A stretch of DNA of 45,234 nucleotides, taken from the NCBI GenBank assembly GCA_947627045.1, contig CANQUM010000014.1, positions 1 through 45,234 of the forward strand, given 5' to 3'. A program made the translations under genes and the position numbers. The stretch's first letter is position 1. Every line of letters starts with the position of its first letter. The notes under the pieces are model-generated. The model ran no database searches and was not told the origin of the DNA. It worked only from the letters and a program-made list of their open reading frames with translations. This DNA is from an uncultured Clostridia bacterium (GTDB taxonomy: Bacteria; Bacillota; Clostridia; Oscillospirales; Ruminococcaceae). This document shows positions 33,436-42,731 of this stretch, one piece after another.

Positions 33436-34773
33436 TTATTCAGCTTCTATATCAAGAAGCCTTTCAGCTTTTACGTCGCTGGTTTCGAGCGTTGTAACGC
33501 TTTTCAGTTTTCTGTTAATCGCTCTTGTGCGAACGCCGACTAAATCATCAAGCTGACTTGACGCCTTATTAATACTCTCCTGAGCCTTTTTGATAACGTC
33601 CCCAAACTTGCCGAACTCCGTCTTAACAGCACCGAGAATCTCCCAAACCTCACTGCTTCTCTTTTGTATTGCCAGAGTTTTAAAGCCCATTTGCAGGCTG
33701 TTAAGCAACGCCGCCATAGTGCTAGGTCCTGCCAAATTGACCTTATAGCTGCGTTGAAGCTCCTCGACCATTCCTCTGTTTACAAGCTCGGCATAAAGCC
33801 CCTCAAAAGGCACAAACAGAATGCCGAAGTCCGTTGAATACGGGGGAAAGATATATTTTTGATTTATGTCCTTTGCCTCATTTTTAACAGTTGCAAGCAA
33901 TGCTTTTACAGCGGTATTAATTTCATCCTTTGAACCGTTGTCATAAGCGTCAACAAGATTTGTATAGCTGTCGCCCGGAAATTTGGAATCAATAGGAAGA
34001 TAAACGGTCTTATTGTCGTCCGCAGGGAGCTTAACTGCAAATTCAACACGCTTTCCGCTGCCCTTTATTATTTCAACATTCTCCTCATACTGCTCGGGCG
34101 CGAGTATCTCAGAAAGTATTGAGCCTAACTGAATCTCGCCCAAAATTCCTCTGCTCTTTACGTTCGTCAGAACCTTTTTTAAATCGCCCACGCCTGTTGC
34201 AAGCGTCTGCATTTCTCCCACGCTCTTGTAAACCTGCTGTAAGTTGTCATTAACCGACTTGAACGACTGGGTTATACGCTCGTCTAAAGTTTTCTGTAGC
34301 TTTTCATCTACAACCTGACGCATTTCATCAAGCTTCTTAGAATTCTCTTCCTGAAGCGAGCCGAGCCTTTTCTCAACAGTTGTACGGATATTATCCAGCT
34401 TCTGCTCATTCTCAACAGAGAAGGTTTTAAACCTTTCTTCCTGATGAGTCAGCGAGTATGTAACAGACTTTTGTAAATTTTCCTGCTTATCCGACAAATT
34501 CTTGTCAAGCACAGACAGTTTATCTGAAACTGTGTTGTTCAGATCCTTTTGATTTTGGGATACCATCTCTCCCAAGCTTTTGATAGAATCTCCTGTGGTG
34601 CGGTTTATTTCCTGCCTGAATGCAGAAAGCTCCTTTTCAATATCGCTTTTTAATTGCCTAATGTTTTCCTCACCGGCGTCAGACTGCAACTTTTTCGGTA
34701 AAATGATTACTATTGAGATCAACAAAATCACAGATATTAATGCAGATACTGCTGATAGAATCAGTTGTAACAT
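33436..34773 (-). CDS. rmuC: DNA recombination protein RmuC
   Basis: 445 aa. One N-terminal membrane helix (about 5-25) and a long coiled coil (about 30-190, many EKEL/QEN repeats) precede the restriction-endonuclease-like core (RGILGEIQLGSIL, VEFAVKLP, YLPIDSKFPGDSY, FGILFVPFEGLYAELVNR). The family limits inversion at short repeats in E. coli; the biochemical activity is unproven. GGAGAG lies 7 nt before the ATG. The downstream order is rmuC then terminator; a tiny membrane-protein gene lies upstream on the same strand. Confidence 0.94.
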   Translation of the reverse strand: MLQLILSAVSALISVILLISIVIILPKKLQSDAGEENIRQLKSDIEKELSAFRQEINRTTGDSIKSLGEMVSQNQKDLNNTVSDKLSVLDKNLSDKQENLQKSVTYSLTHQEERFKTFSVENEQKLDNIRTTVEKRLGSLQEENSKKLDEMRQVVDEKLQKTLDERITQSFKSVNDNLQQVYKSVGEMQTLATGVGDLKKVLTNVKSRGILGEIQLGSILSEILAPEQYEENVEIIKGSGKRVEFAVKLPADDNKTVYLPIDSKFPGDSYTNLVDAYDNGSKDEINTAVKALLATVKNEAKDINQKYIFPPYSTDFGILFVPFEGLYAELVNRGMVEELQRSYKVNLAGPSTMAALLNSLQMGFKTLAIQKRSSEVWEILGAVKTEFGKFGDVIKKAQESINKASSQLDDLVGVRTRAINRKLKSVTTLETSDVKAERLLDIEAE

Positions 34774-34844
34774 AGCTTATCTCTCCTTGACTTTAAATAC
34801 TGCAAAGTATATAATGTACTTGCAAAATAATATGTGCAGAAATT

Positions 34845-35012
34845 TTATGCGGCACCATTTCCGTTGTTGTTAAAACCGCCGTTTGTAGTTACTGTTATTT
34901 TTCTTCGGTTTTCATCTTCAAACGACGTATCAACCTCACATAAATAATAAACGCACCCCATAGCTGCAACTCCCAAAACCGACAATAAAACAAACGCTAA
35001 AATACTTAACAT
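34845..35012 (-). CDS. Small single-pass membrane protein, hypothetical
   Basis: 55 aa. ATG at 35012 is used because GGAGAGG lies 6 nt upstream; an in-frame ATG at 35033 lies ahead of that site. Residues 3-25 form one membrane helix (MLSILAFVLLSVLGVAAMGC), then a short Glu/Asp/Asn-rich outside segment. The Cys after the helix (AMGC) is not in a convincing lipobox. No family is recognised. It is 71 nt upstream of rmuC on the same strand and may be its first operon gene. Confidence 0.6.
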   Translation of the reverse strand: MLSILAFVLLSVLGVAAMGCVYYLCEVDTSFEDENRRKITVTTNGGFNNNGNGAA

Positions 35013-35231
35013 AAAAAACCTCTCCTTTTTCATTCTTTCAGCAAAGATAAAACCAAAACCAATAAGACAACCTTTGCTGTAACTTCATATTAACAGACTA
35101 TTAGTCCATTTGTTTGGACAATAAAATGATTTCAACTAAAAAGAGTGGTTATATATAAAATTAGCGCGCTTTACATTCTGCAAACAGCAATTATTAATTA
35201 CCAACATTAGTATAACAGAAAGGGTCGAAAT

Positions 35232-35846
35232 ATGCAAGAAAATTTTAAGGTCATTGAAGGCTTGAACATCGCCGATATAAGCAGAGTAACGTCATCTTTT
35301 ACTAAGATCAGCGACAGTGAAATACACTGTATAGTCAGTGCTGAAATGATAAATTCAATTCTAAAAAGGACTGTAAAGCTAGTAAAAAAGCCTTACTTTT
35401 TTATTGAAGTGCCTTGTACAGACGCTCAGGAAGCAGAGCTTAAAGAAGAAAGCGGCAGTCATATGCAGCTTTATAACCTAGAGGTTACGCAGGAAGTGGC
35501 TAATGCAATTTTGAAACGGTACGGCGATTTGCTTATAAACGACGGTGTTACTAACTTTGGCTTTGGCTCGCTTGAGACCGAAACAGAAATCTATGCAATG
35601 CCTTTTCAAACTATTATGCTATATAACAAAAAAGACACGAGCGGTTTTGAGAAAATTCTCAAACAAGATAATATAACCGAACTTAAACCAAATGAATTCA
35701 TCACAATAGACAGTCTGCTTTCAAAGAATAACCCTGCTGACAGAGTAATGGTAGAACTCAACGGCGAAACGGTTTTCGATGTTATTGAAAACCTGAAGGA
35801 AGTCGGTCTTACCCTTTGTGATACATTTATAGAAAGACAACAGTAA
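35232..35846 (+). CDS. Hypothetical soluble protein upstream of ppa
   Basis: 204 aa. No signal peptide, membrane helix or known motif. Two halves each look alpha/beta: the first spans about 1-105, the second (LINDGVTNFGFGSLETETEI to the end) about 105-204. The composition is acidic. AAAGGG lies 7 nt before the ATG and ppa starts 23 nt downstream, so the two are co-transcribed. I do not recognise a family; a role linked to pyrophosphatase is only a guess from context. Confidence 0.8.
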   Translation: MQENFKVIEGLNIADISRVTSSFTKISDSEIHCIVSAEMINSILKRTVKLVKKPYFFIEVPCTDAQEAELKEESGSHMQLYNLEVTQEVANAILKRYGDLLINDGVTNFGFGSLETETEIYAMPFQTIMLYNKKDTSGFEKILKQDNITELKPNEFITIDSLLSKNNPADRVMVELNGETVFDVIENLKEVGLTLCDTFIERQQ

Positions 35847-35869
35847 AATATTAAGAAAGGACGCTTATT

Positions 35870-36403
35870 ATGACAAACATCTGGCATGACATATCGCCGA
35901 AAAAAATCTCTCAGGAGAATTTTACGGCAGTTATTGAAATTCCAAAAGGCTCAAAAATAAAATACGAGCTTGACAAGGAAACAGGTCTTTTGATGATGGA
36001 CAGAATTCTGTACACATCTACTCACTACCCTGCGAACTACGGTTTTATTCCCAGAACCTACGCATCAGACGGAGACCCTTTAGACGTGCTTGTTTTATGT
36101 TCGGAAACGCTTCAGCCTCTTTCTCTTGTAAACTGCTTTCCGATAGGAGTTATTAAAATGATCGACAGCGGTTCGTCAGACGAGAAAATTATCGCAATAC
36201 CTTTCAATGACCCTGTGTATAACTGCTATGGTGATATTAATGAACTTCCCAAGCATATTTTTGATGAGATGTCTCACTTCTTCTCGGTATACAAGACCTT
36301 AGAGGGCAAGGATACCGCAATAGAAGAAATAGAGGGAAAACAAACTGCAAAAGAAGTTATTCAGAGCTGTATCGACAACTATATTGAGAGCTATTGTAAG
36401 TAG
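35870..36403 (+). CDS. ppa: Family I inorganic pyrophosphatase
   Basis: 177 aa, the usual prokaryotic length. The signature DGDPLDVLVL is present, with upstream VIEIPKGSKIKYELDKETG and YPANYGFIPRTYA, supplying the Mg-binding acidic residues and the Lys/Tyr phosphate contacts. It hydrolyses pyrophosphate to phosphate in the cytoplasm and drives biosynthetic reactions. Many Clostridia use family II or membrane pyrophosphatases, so a family I enzyme is worth noting. AAAGGA precedes the ATG. Confidence 0.96.
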   Translation: MTNIWHDISPKKISQENFTAVIEIPKGSKIKYELDKETGLLMMDRILYTSTHYPANYGFIPRTYASDGDPLDVLVLCSETLQPLSLVNCFPIGVIKMIDSGSSDEKIIAIPFNDPVYNCYGDINELPKHIFDEMSHFFSVYKTLEGKDTAIEEIEGKQTAKEVIQSCIDNYIESYCK

Positions 36404-36494
36404 ATAAAGATATATCGTACAAAATATGACTATAGTCTTTATATAGGTTTACAAAGCTCTTTAAACACAATCAAATAATAAGGTGGTGTTTATT

Positions 36495-37436
36495 ATGAAA
36501 GTAAAACGTATAACAAGTATATTTATAGCATTTGTAATAGTTTTTTCTATATTAAACAATATTACGGCATCTGCCCTTGCATTGTATGATAGTGAAAATC
36601 ATCCTGATTATTCATATGACATAAAAACTTCTATAGACAATAAATATGATTACTTTTATTTGAAAAACGGAACAATAGTTTTAAGAAAAATTAAAGATAC
36701 CAATAACAATAAAATATGTGAAATACCTAATTTGTTAAATGGTAATAAGGTAAAATATGTTGACTTAGTATGTTTTGTTTTTAAAAAAATAACATCAGTA
36801 TATATTCCTGAAAATCTTGACGGATTTTATACTTATTCGGATAACTATTTTTTTGATAGAATGCCAGATGAAGATGCTCCCTTTGATGAAGCAATTAATA
36901 TTTTTTCTGAATGCAGCAAATTAAAATCAATTAAAGTAGATAATAAGAATAAGAACTTTACTTCATATAACAATATTTTGTACAATAAGAAAAAAACAGA
37001 GCTAATTGCATATCCTAGAAATAAAAATTTAAAGACATTTAAAATATCTAACGGAGTAAAATATATAGCGTCAAGAGCTTTTTATAAAAGTAAACTAAAA
37101 AATATAAGCATATCAAAAAATATAAAAATTATTGGTAGTGATTCTTTTATGCAAAGCAAAAACCTGAAATGTTTTGAATTAAAGGGAAATGTGAAAGAAA
37201 TAGAATCATTCGCGTTCTGTAATTGTCAATCACTATCAAATTTCAAAATGAAATTTGCAATTAGAGCACCTGAAATACAATGGAACGCTTTTAAAAATAC
37301 CAAGAAAGGCATAAAGTTTGTTGTTAAAAACAAGAAGGTAGCAAAATCGCTCAAGAAAAAGTTAAAAGGCACAGGCGTTAGAAATGCAAAAATATTAATA
37401 GGCAAAAAAGTCATTTATCAGAATATAAATGGATAG
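36495..37436 (+). CDS. Secreted BspA-like leucine-rich-repeat protein
   Basis: 313 aa. ATG at 36495 follows AAGGTGG; the GTG at 36483 lies inside that site. A signal peptide ends near residue 29 (ITASALA). The middle holds BspA-type repeats (NLKTFKISNGVKYIASRAFY, LKNISISKNIKIIGSDSF, LKCFELKGNVKEIESFAF), about four to five units. The last ~60 residues are very basic. BspA-like proteins often bind host or matrix components, but no ligand is evident. The gene is visibly more AT-rich than its neighbours, suggesting transfer or relaxed selection. Confidence 0.82.
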   Translation: MKVKRITSIFIAFVIVFSILNNITASALALYDSENHPDYSYDIKTSIDNKYDYFYLKNGTIVLRKIKDTNNNKICEIPNLLNGNKVKYVDLVCFVFKKITSVYIPENLDGFYTYSDNYFFDRMPDEDAPFDEAINIFSECSKLKSIKVDNKNKNFTSYNNILYNKKKTELIAYPRNKNLKTFKISNGVKYIASRAFYKSKLKNISISKNIKIIGSDSFMQSKNLKCFELKGNVKEIESFAFCNCQSLSNFKMKFAIRAPEIQWNAFKNTKKGIKFVVKNKKVAKSLKKKLKGTGVRNAKILIGKKVIYQNING

Positions 37437-37444
37437 TATAAATT

Positions 37445-37487
37445 AAACTCCCGATTTCGGCATAAACCGCCGTCGGGAGTTTTTTAT
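37445..37487 (+). terminator. Intrinsic terminator of the LRR gene
   Basis: AACTCCCGA pairs with TCGGGAGTT through a long interrupted stem, followed by five more T. Confidence 0.85.
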
Positions 37488-37502
37488 TTCACTATAAAAT
37501 GT

Positions 37503-37532
37503 TTGACAAAGCACCTCTTGATAGTGTACAAT
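37503..37532 (+). promoter_or_regulatory. Promoter of xylB-talC
   Basis: TTGACA (37503-37508), 18-bp spacer, TACAAT (37527-37532). No clear xylose-repressor palindrome is seen around it. Confidence 0.75.
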
Positions 37533-37576
37533 AAAAGGGCAGAAAAATACAAATTTTCAAATCGGAGGAAAAATAA

Positions 37577-39100
37577 ATGGCATATGTAATTGGTGTCGAC
37601 TGCGGTACAAGCGGTACTAAAACCGTTCTCTTTGACGAAAGCGGAAAGGTTATTGCCTCAAAGACGATAGAGTACCCTATGTATCAGCCAAAAAACGGCT
37701 ATGCTGAACAAGACCCTGCTGACTGGTCAAACGCTATGATAAATACAATCAAGGCTGTTATGGCTCAAAGCGGCGTCTCGAAAGAGGACGTCAAAGGCGT
37801 TGGAATTTCAGGGCAAATGCACGGTCTTGTTATGCTTGATAAAGACGGCAATGTCTTGAGGAAATCGATTATATGGTGCGATCAGAGAACCGCGAATGAA
37901 GTCGAGGAAATGAATAAAAAGCTCGGCGAGAAAAAGCTCATTGAAATTACTGCCAACCCCGCTCTTACCGGCTGGACAGCTGCTAAAATTCTCTGGGTCA
38001 AGAATAACGAGCCTGAGATTTTTGAAAAATGCGCCCACATTCTCCTGCCGAAAGACTACCTCAGATTTATCCTGACAGGCGAGTTTGCAACTGAGGTTTC
38101 TGACGCTTCGGGTATGCAGCTTTTGAATGTCCCGAACAGATGTTGGTCTGACGAGGTTTTGTCGGCTTTAGAAATTGATAAGAGCCTTTTGGGAAAGGTT
38201 TATGAAAGCTGTGAGGTAACCGGCGAAGTTACCGCAGAAATGGCTGAGTTGACAGGTCTTAAAAAGGGAACTATAGTTGTAGGCGGAGCAGGAGATAATG
38301 CCGCCGCCGCTGTTGGAACAGGTGTTGTTGAGGACGGAAAAGCCTTTACAACAATCGGTACTTCGGGCGTCGTTTTTGCACATACTTCAAGCATTTCTAT
38401 AGACCCCAAGGGACGTGTTCATACTTGCTGTGCGGCTGTTCCGAATTCGTGGCACGTTATGGGTGTTACTCAAGGCGCAGGGCTTTCTCTGAAATGGTTC
38501 AGAGATAACTTCTGCAATGCCGAAAAGGAAACCGCTTCTCTTATGGGCGTGGACGAATATTACCTTATGGATAAGGAGGCTGAAACTGTACCAGTCGGAG
38601 CTAATCGGCTTCTCTACCTGCCATATCTTATGGGTGAGAGAACTCCTCACCTCGACCCCGACGCTCGTGGAGTGTTCTTCGGCCTTTCTGCAATGCATTC
38701 CAAAAAGGATATGCTTCGTGCAGTTTTGGAGGGCGTTTCATACTCGCTCCGTGACTGCGTTGAGGTGTTCAGAGAAATGAATATTAACGTGTCAGATATG
38801 ATGGCTTGCGGCGGCGGCGGAACTTCTCCGCTGTGGCGCTCAATGCTCGCAGACCTTTATAACTGCCCTGTTAAAACTGTTGCTTCAAAAGAAGGTCCTG
38901 CTCTCGGCGTGGCTCTTTTAGCAACCGTCGGTGCAGGTATTTACAGCAGTGTTCCTGAGGCTTGCAAGGCTGTTATCAAGACTGATAAAACGCAAGAACC
39001 TATTGATGAAAACGTACCAGAGTATGAAAAATATTATCAGCTTTATCGTGAGATCTACCCCGCACTTAAAGCTAGCTATAAAAAGCTCGGTAATCTTTAA
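37577..39100 (+). CDS. xylB: Xylulokinase (FGGY family)
   Basis: 507 aa. The phosphate-binding DCGTSGTK motif is at the start, followed by GVGISGQMHGLVMLD (with the substrate-contacting QMHG), WCDQRTANEV, GAGDNAAAAVGTGVV, and the C-terminal GGGGTSPLWRSMLADLY. It phosphorylates D-xylulose to xylulose 5-phosphate with ATP. QMHG and length point to xylulokinase rather than glycerol or gluconate kinase. GGAGGA lies 8 nt before the ATG. Xylose isomerase is not in the window. talC follows 58 nt downstream. Confidence 0.95.
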   Translation: MAYVIGVDCGTSGTKTVLFDESGKVIASKTIEYPMYQPKNGYAEQDPADWSNAMINTIKAVMAQSGVSKEDVKGVGISGQMHGLVMLDKDGNVLRKSIIWCDQRTANEVEEMNKKLGEKKLIEITANPALTGWTAAKILWVKNNEPEIFEKCAHILLPKDYLRFILTGEFATEVSDASGMQLLNVPNRCWSDEVLSALEIDKSLLGKVYESCEVTGEVTAEMAELTGLKKGTIVVGGAGDNAAAAVGTGVVEDGKAFTTIGTSGVVFAHTSSISIDPKGRVHTCCAAVPNSWHVMGVTQGAGLSLKWFRDNFCNAEKETASLMGVDEYYLMDKEAETVPVGANRLLYLPYLMGERTPHLDPDARGVFFGLSAMHSKKDMLRAVLEGVSYSLRDCVEVFREMNINVSDMMACGGGGTSPLWRSMLADLYNCPVKTVASKEGPALGVALLATVGAGIYSSVPEACKAVIKTDKTQEPIDENVPEYEKYYQLYREIYPALKASYKKLGNL

Positions 39101-39158
39101 TTAATCACTGAATAATCCCTGATTTTTCAGGAAATATATAATTGAAAGGAATTTTATT

Positions 39159-39806
39159 ATGAAACTTTTTATCGACACAGCCAATGTTGACGACATCAGA
39201 GAGGCTAATGACCTCGGCGTTATCTGCGGTGTTACTACAAATCCGTCTCTTATCGCCAAAGAGGGAAGAGTTTTTCAGGATGTCGTTAAGGAAATCACTG
39301 AAATCGTAGACGGTCCTATATCAGCTGAAGTTATTTCTCTTGAAGCTGATAAAATGGTCGAGGAGGCTAAACCCCTTGCCGCTATGCACAAGAATATCGT
39401 TATCAAAATTCCAATGTGCGCAGAAGGTCTAAAAGCTACCAAACAGCTCACGGCTCTTGGAATTAAAACAAACGTAACGCTTATCTTTTCTGCTGCTCAA
39501 GCTCTATTGGCAGCTAAAGCAGGCGCTACCTATGTCTCACCTTTCTTGGGAAGACTCGACGACATCGGTATGGAAGGTATGAACCTCATTGAGGAAATCG
39601 TTGATATTTTCGACGCTCAGGCTATCGAAACAGAAATTATCGCCGCTTCTATCAGAAACCCGATTCACGTTACTGCAGCAGCAAGACTTGGCTGCGACAT
39701 AGCAACAATACCAATGAGCGTAATTAAACAAATGATCCATCACCCGCTTACCGATATAGGAATTGAAAGATTCTTAAAGGATTGGGAAGGCGTAGAAACT
39801 AAGTAG
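39159..39806 (+). CDS. Small transaldolase / fructose-6-phosphate aldolase-like protein
   Basis: 215 aa, the short single-domain type (TalC/FSA/MipB). It has [33 protein letters not shown], the Schiff-base lysine in [15 protein letters not shown], and [13 protein letters not shown]. The family holds both true transaldolases and fructose-6-phosphate aldolases; the two cannot be told apart with confidence by eye. Beside xylulokinase, a transaldolase role in the non-oxidative pentose phosphate pathway is most likely. AAAGGA precedes the ATG. Confidence 0.93.
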   Translation: MKLFIDTANVDDIREANDLGVICGVTTNPSLIAKEGRVFQDVVKEITEIVDGPISAEVISLEADKMVEEAKPLAAMHKNIVIKIPMCAEGLKATKQLTALGIKTNVTLIFSAAQALLAAKAGATYVSPFLGRLDDIGMEGMNLIEEIVDIFDAQAIETEIIAASIRNPIHVTAAARLGCDIATIPMSVIKQMIHHPLTDIGIERFLKDWEGVETK

Positions 39807-39821
39807 ATTTATAAAAATAGC

Positions 39822-39857
39822 AAAACAGAGTCTGAATTATTTCAGGCTCTGTTTTTT
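39822..39857 (+). terminator. Intrinsic terminator of xylB-talC
   Basis: AACAGAGTCTGA pairs with TCAGGCTCTGTT, followed by TTTT. Confidence 0.85.
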
Positions 39858-39895
39858 GTTATTAAATATTTATGATAATTGTTTAATCGCTGCAT

Positions 39896-39927
39896 AAAAA
39901 AGTCCCGCACATTTAGTACGGGACTTA
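39896..39927 (-). terminator. Intrinsic terminator of the large secreted-protein gene
   Basis: Minus strand AAGTCCCG-TACTAAATGTG-CGGGACTT, with a T run after the stem. Confidence 0.85.
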
Positions 39928-39944
39928 ATTAGTTAAAAATACTA

Positions 39945-42455
39945 CTAGGCTTTGAATTTAAACTTCTTCCAAGAACCTGTTACCTTATTAGTCTTGCCGT
40001 TAGCTTTATAAGTCTTATAAGCCTGAACTCTTACCCAATAAGTCTTGCCCTTCTTGAGCTTCTTAATCTTAAGTGTAACCTTCTTAGCATTCTTCTTTAA
40101 GGTCTTCTTTGCAACAATACTCTTCTTCTTGAAGTTCTTCTTAGTTGCTACCTGAATGTTGTAACCGGTAACCTTGCTTGCCTTCTTCCAGGTAATTGTA
40201 ACCTTCTTGCCCTTAGCCTTAGCTTTAATATTCTTGATCTTAGCTTTATTAACTATCTTCTTAGCATTTGACTTAGCATTTGACTTAGGAGCAACAGTTG
40301 TTCCCTTGTTTGCAGGTGTTCCAGGCTTAACTGTGCTTCCGCCGTTGTTATTGCCAGTGTTGTTGCCAGGATTATTAGGTTTATCAGGATTCTCAGGTGT
40401 AGCAGGTGCAGTGTAGTTAAGTGTGAATGTAACTTCTAACTTATCCTGAAGCTCTAATCCACCGCCTGCAAGTGCCTGAATTTCATCAGGTGCAGTAGTC
40501 TTTGACTCACCGTATAAGTTGAAGATTTCAAGTCTGATATTTCCGTTAGCTTCAATATCTCCGAACATAACATCATCATCATTGAATTTATAAACCTCAC
40601 TGCCGTCTACCAGAATAGAAACATCTGTAATTGTTAATCCGGCTTTTCTAGCTAACTCTTCTGTCTCAGCCTGAGACATACCTTTTTTAGATTTTGCACC
40701 AATGTCTGTTGCTAAATTCCTAATATCAACATTGAATACAGTAAAGCCTTCAGGTCTAGCAGCTTCATCACCATATGCAGTAATATAACACTGGTTATCA
40801 ACTCCAACGGTATATGTACCGCTGCCCTTAACTTCAGCGTCTATACCTTTACCGCCTGCTGAAACAGGATTCCAGTTTTCCCAAATAGGTACATTTTCGT
40901 TTGCAAACATCAAAAATGCATCATAAGAATCTTTAAGTCCCGGAGCTGGTTCTATAGGATTTTCTGGATTTTCTGGATTTTCTGGTTCGTCTGCAGGAGG
41001 AGTTCCCTTTACAAGCTTAATTCCGTTAGCCTTAACTCCGTTGGTTCCTGCGATATATGCTTCATCATTTTGATAAATTACCTTTTTAGCACCTTCGTCA
41101 TTCCAAATGTTAGCTAAACCATTTTGATACTCTACCTTGTTATTCAATTCTAAGTTGCCAGTATCAAATTTATAGGTGTCATTGAAAGTAATTGACTTTA
41201 ATGTGATTGCAGTATCCTTTGTTTGTGTAACATTATCAACTGTTACATCTGTTTCATTAGCAGTAGCGTCAATATAAGCGCCTAAAGATCCAAACTGTGT
41301 ATTTGATCCGGTAACCTCAACCTCTGTTGTGTAATCTCCTGCACCGTTAATAGGTGTTGGTGTGAAGAATGTCGGATATCCACTGTCAAATGAAAGATCC
41401 CATCTGATGAATTTAGCAGTACCTGGATCGGTTACTGTATAATCATAAGTTACTTTTGTAATTTTTTCGCCTTTAAGTACAGGATCCTTTGCTTCACCGA
41501 ATTTACAACCGTTAATTGTAAATTTAATATAAATCTTATTGATTACAGTACCGTCAGGAATATTTTTATCTAATTGATCTCCGCCGCCCCAGTGGTTTAT
41601 AGGATAATATTTGAGAGCAGCACCTTCAAATGCAGACCTGTTTTTCCAAGCGTCGGTTATCTCAATGTCAACATCATCGTTGAAAGTAAGTTTCTCTAAA
41701 GTGATAGTTGTACCTGGATCAATAACCTGAGCTGCATAAGAGTTGTAAAGACCGAATGAATAATAACCGTCAGTTGATGATTTACTCAAATTCAAACCTG
41801 TTACAGTCATCTCATATGTACCGTCAGCTGTAATTTCTAAAGGATCGCATAAATCAGCGCCCTCGTTATTTACAAATCTGATAGGCAGCTTATCATTTGG
41901 CGGTGTACCAAATTCAGGCTCTTCTCCTACCTCTTTTTGGGTGTATAAAACATTGCCTTCCTTGTCAATGAATTCAACCCAAAGAATACCGAATATATAG
42001 TTGTCTTGGGATGTGTGAGTTGCCCAGTTCTTTGTGCTTCCGCCAATGAAATAGCCGTCATTTTCAGCCATTTCGCTCGTGAAAGCTAATTCAAAAGCAT
42101 GCACTCCGGTATAATCGGTTTGCTTAGTAAGAATAGTGGTGTTGTTACCACTTATGGATACGGCAGCATTTGTAGTATATCCCACCTGATAATTAAGGTT
42201 AAGATTTGTTGCACCGTTCCAATCAACACCGGGTCCCATATCTACATAAACCTTTGCTTTTGTAGCGCCTGCCATTTCTGCAGTGGCATTACCCTGAGCA
42301 ATTACTTGATCTACCGGCATATTACCCTGATACCATATTGTTGCGTATGGATCGAAGTCACTTGTGGCAGAAACAGAAGTGAATGATGCAACAGCAACAG
42401 ATGAGATTGCCATAATTGCAGCGGTTACACCACTCAGAAGTTTTCTTAACTTCAT
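39945..42455 (-). CDS. Large secreted multidomain protein with C-terminal Fn3 domain
   Basis: 836 aa. Signal peptide about 1-31 (MKLRKLLSGV, hydrophobic core, SVSA). Then about 470 residues of beta-rich sequence in three repeating modules (each with a KITKVTYDYTV- or TLEKLTFND-like strand). An ENPENPENP linker precedes a further beta domain (about 500-690), then a Gly/Asn-rich linker and a Lys-rich Fn3 domain (about 745-836) like that of the secreted protein near 3 kb. Carbohydrate binding is plausible because similar modules accompany ruminococcal glycoside hydrolases, but no catalytic domain or dockerin is seen. AAGGAGG precedes the ATG. Confidence 0.85.
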   Translation of the reverse strand: MKLRKLLSGVTAAIMAISSVAVASFTSVSATSDFDPYATIWYQGNMPVDQVIAQGNATAEMAGATKAKVYVDMGPGVDWNGATNLNLNYQVGYTTNAAVSISGNNTTILTKQTDYTGVHAFELAFTSEMAENDGYFIGGSTKNWATHTSQDNYIFGILWVEFIDKEGNVLYTQKEVGEEPEFGTPPNDKLPIRFVNNEGADLCDPLEITADGTYEMTVTGLNLSKSSTDGYYSFGLYNSYAAQVIDPGTTITLEKLTFNDDVDIEITDAWKNRSAFEGAALKYYPINHWGGGDQLDKNIPDGTVINKIYIKFTINGCKFGEAKDPVLKGEKITKVTYDYTVTDPGTAKFIRWDLSFDSGYPTFFTPTPINGAGDYTTEVEVTGSNTQFGSLGAYIDATANETDVTVDNVTQTKDTAITLKSITFNDTYKFDTGNLELNNKVEYQNGLANIWNDEGAKKVIYQNDEAYIAGTNGVKANGIKLVKGTPPADEPENPENPENPIEPAPGLKDSYDAFLMFANENVPIWENWNPVSAGGKGIDAEVKGSGTYTVGVDNQCYITAYGDEAARPEGFTVFNVDIRNLATDIGAKSKKGMSQAETEELARKAGLTITDVSILVDGSEVYKFNDDDVMFGDIEANGNIRLEIFNLYGESKTTAPDEIQALAGGGLELQDKLEVTFTLNYTAPATPENPDKPNNPGNNTGNNNGGSTVKPGTPANKGTTVAPKSNAKSNAKKIVNKAKIKNIKAKAKGKKVTITWKKASKVTGYNIQVATKKNFKKKSIVAKKTLKKNAKKVTLKIKKLKKGKTYWVRVQAYKTYKANGKTNKVTGSWKKFKFKA

Positions 42456-42480
42456 TTAAAATTCCTCCTTAAATATTATA

Positions 42481-42535
42481 TTGTATATCGTTAATGATAC
42501 AACTATATTTTAGCATTTATTTTTTTAAATAGCAA
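42481..42535 (-). promoter_or_regulatory. Promoter and imperfect palindrome upstream of the large secreted protein
   Basis: Minus strand TTGCTA (42535-42530), 17-bp spacer, TAAAAT (42512-42507). A palindrome TTGTATC-N6-GATATACAA (42502-42481) covers the expected transcript start, a possible operator. Upstream, 42536-42731 is AT-rich with nothing recognisable. Confidence 0.6.
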
Positions 42536-42731
42536 TAGTTTTTGAATGTTTTACTTTATTTTTGTATACTTAATCAAAATACAGACCAAATTTTTGTGCA
42601 AAATAGTAATTAACTTACTGAATAAATTTACATTTTGTTTATTTTTTGAAGAATATATTAATTTTATTGTACATTTTTAACAAAACAAATATATTTAATC
42701 ATCATTATATTTCAGCAATTCGCTAAAACAT

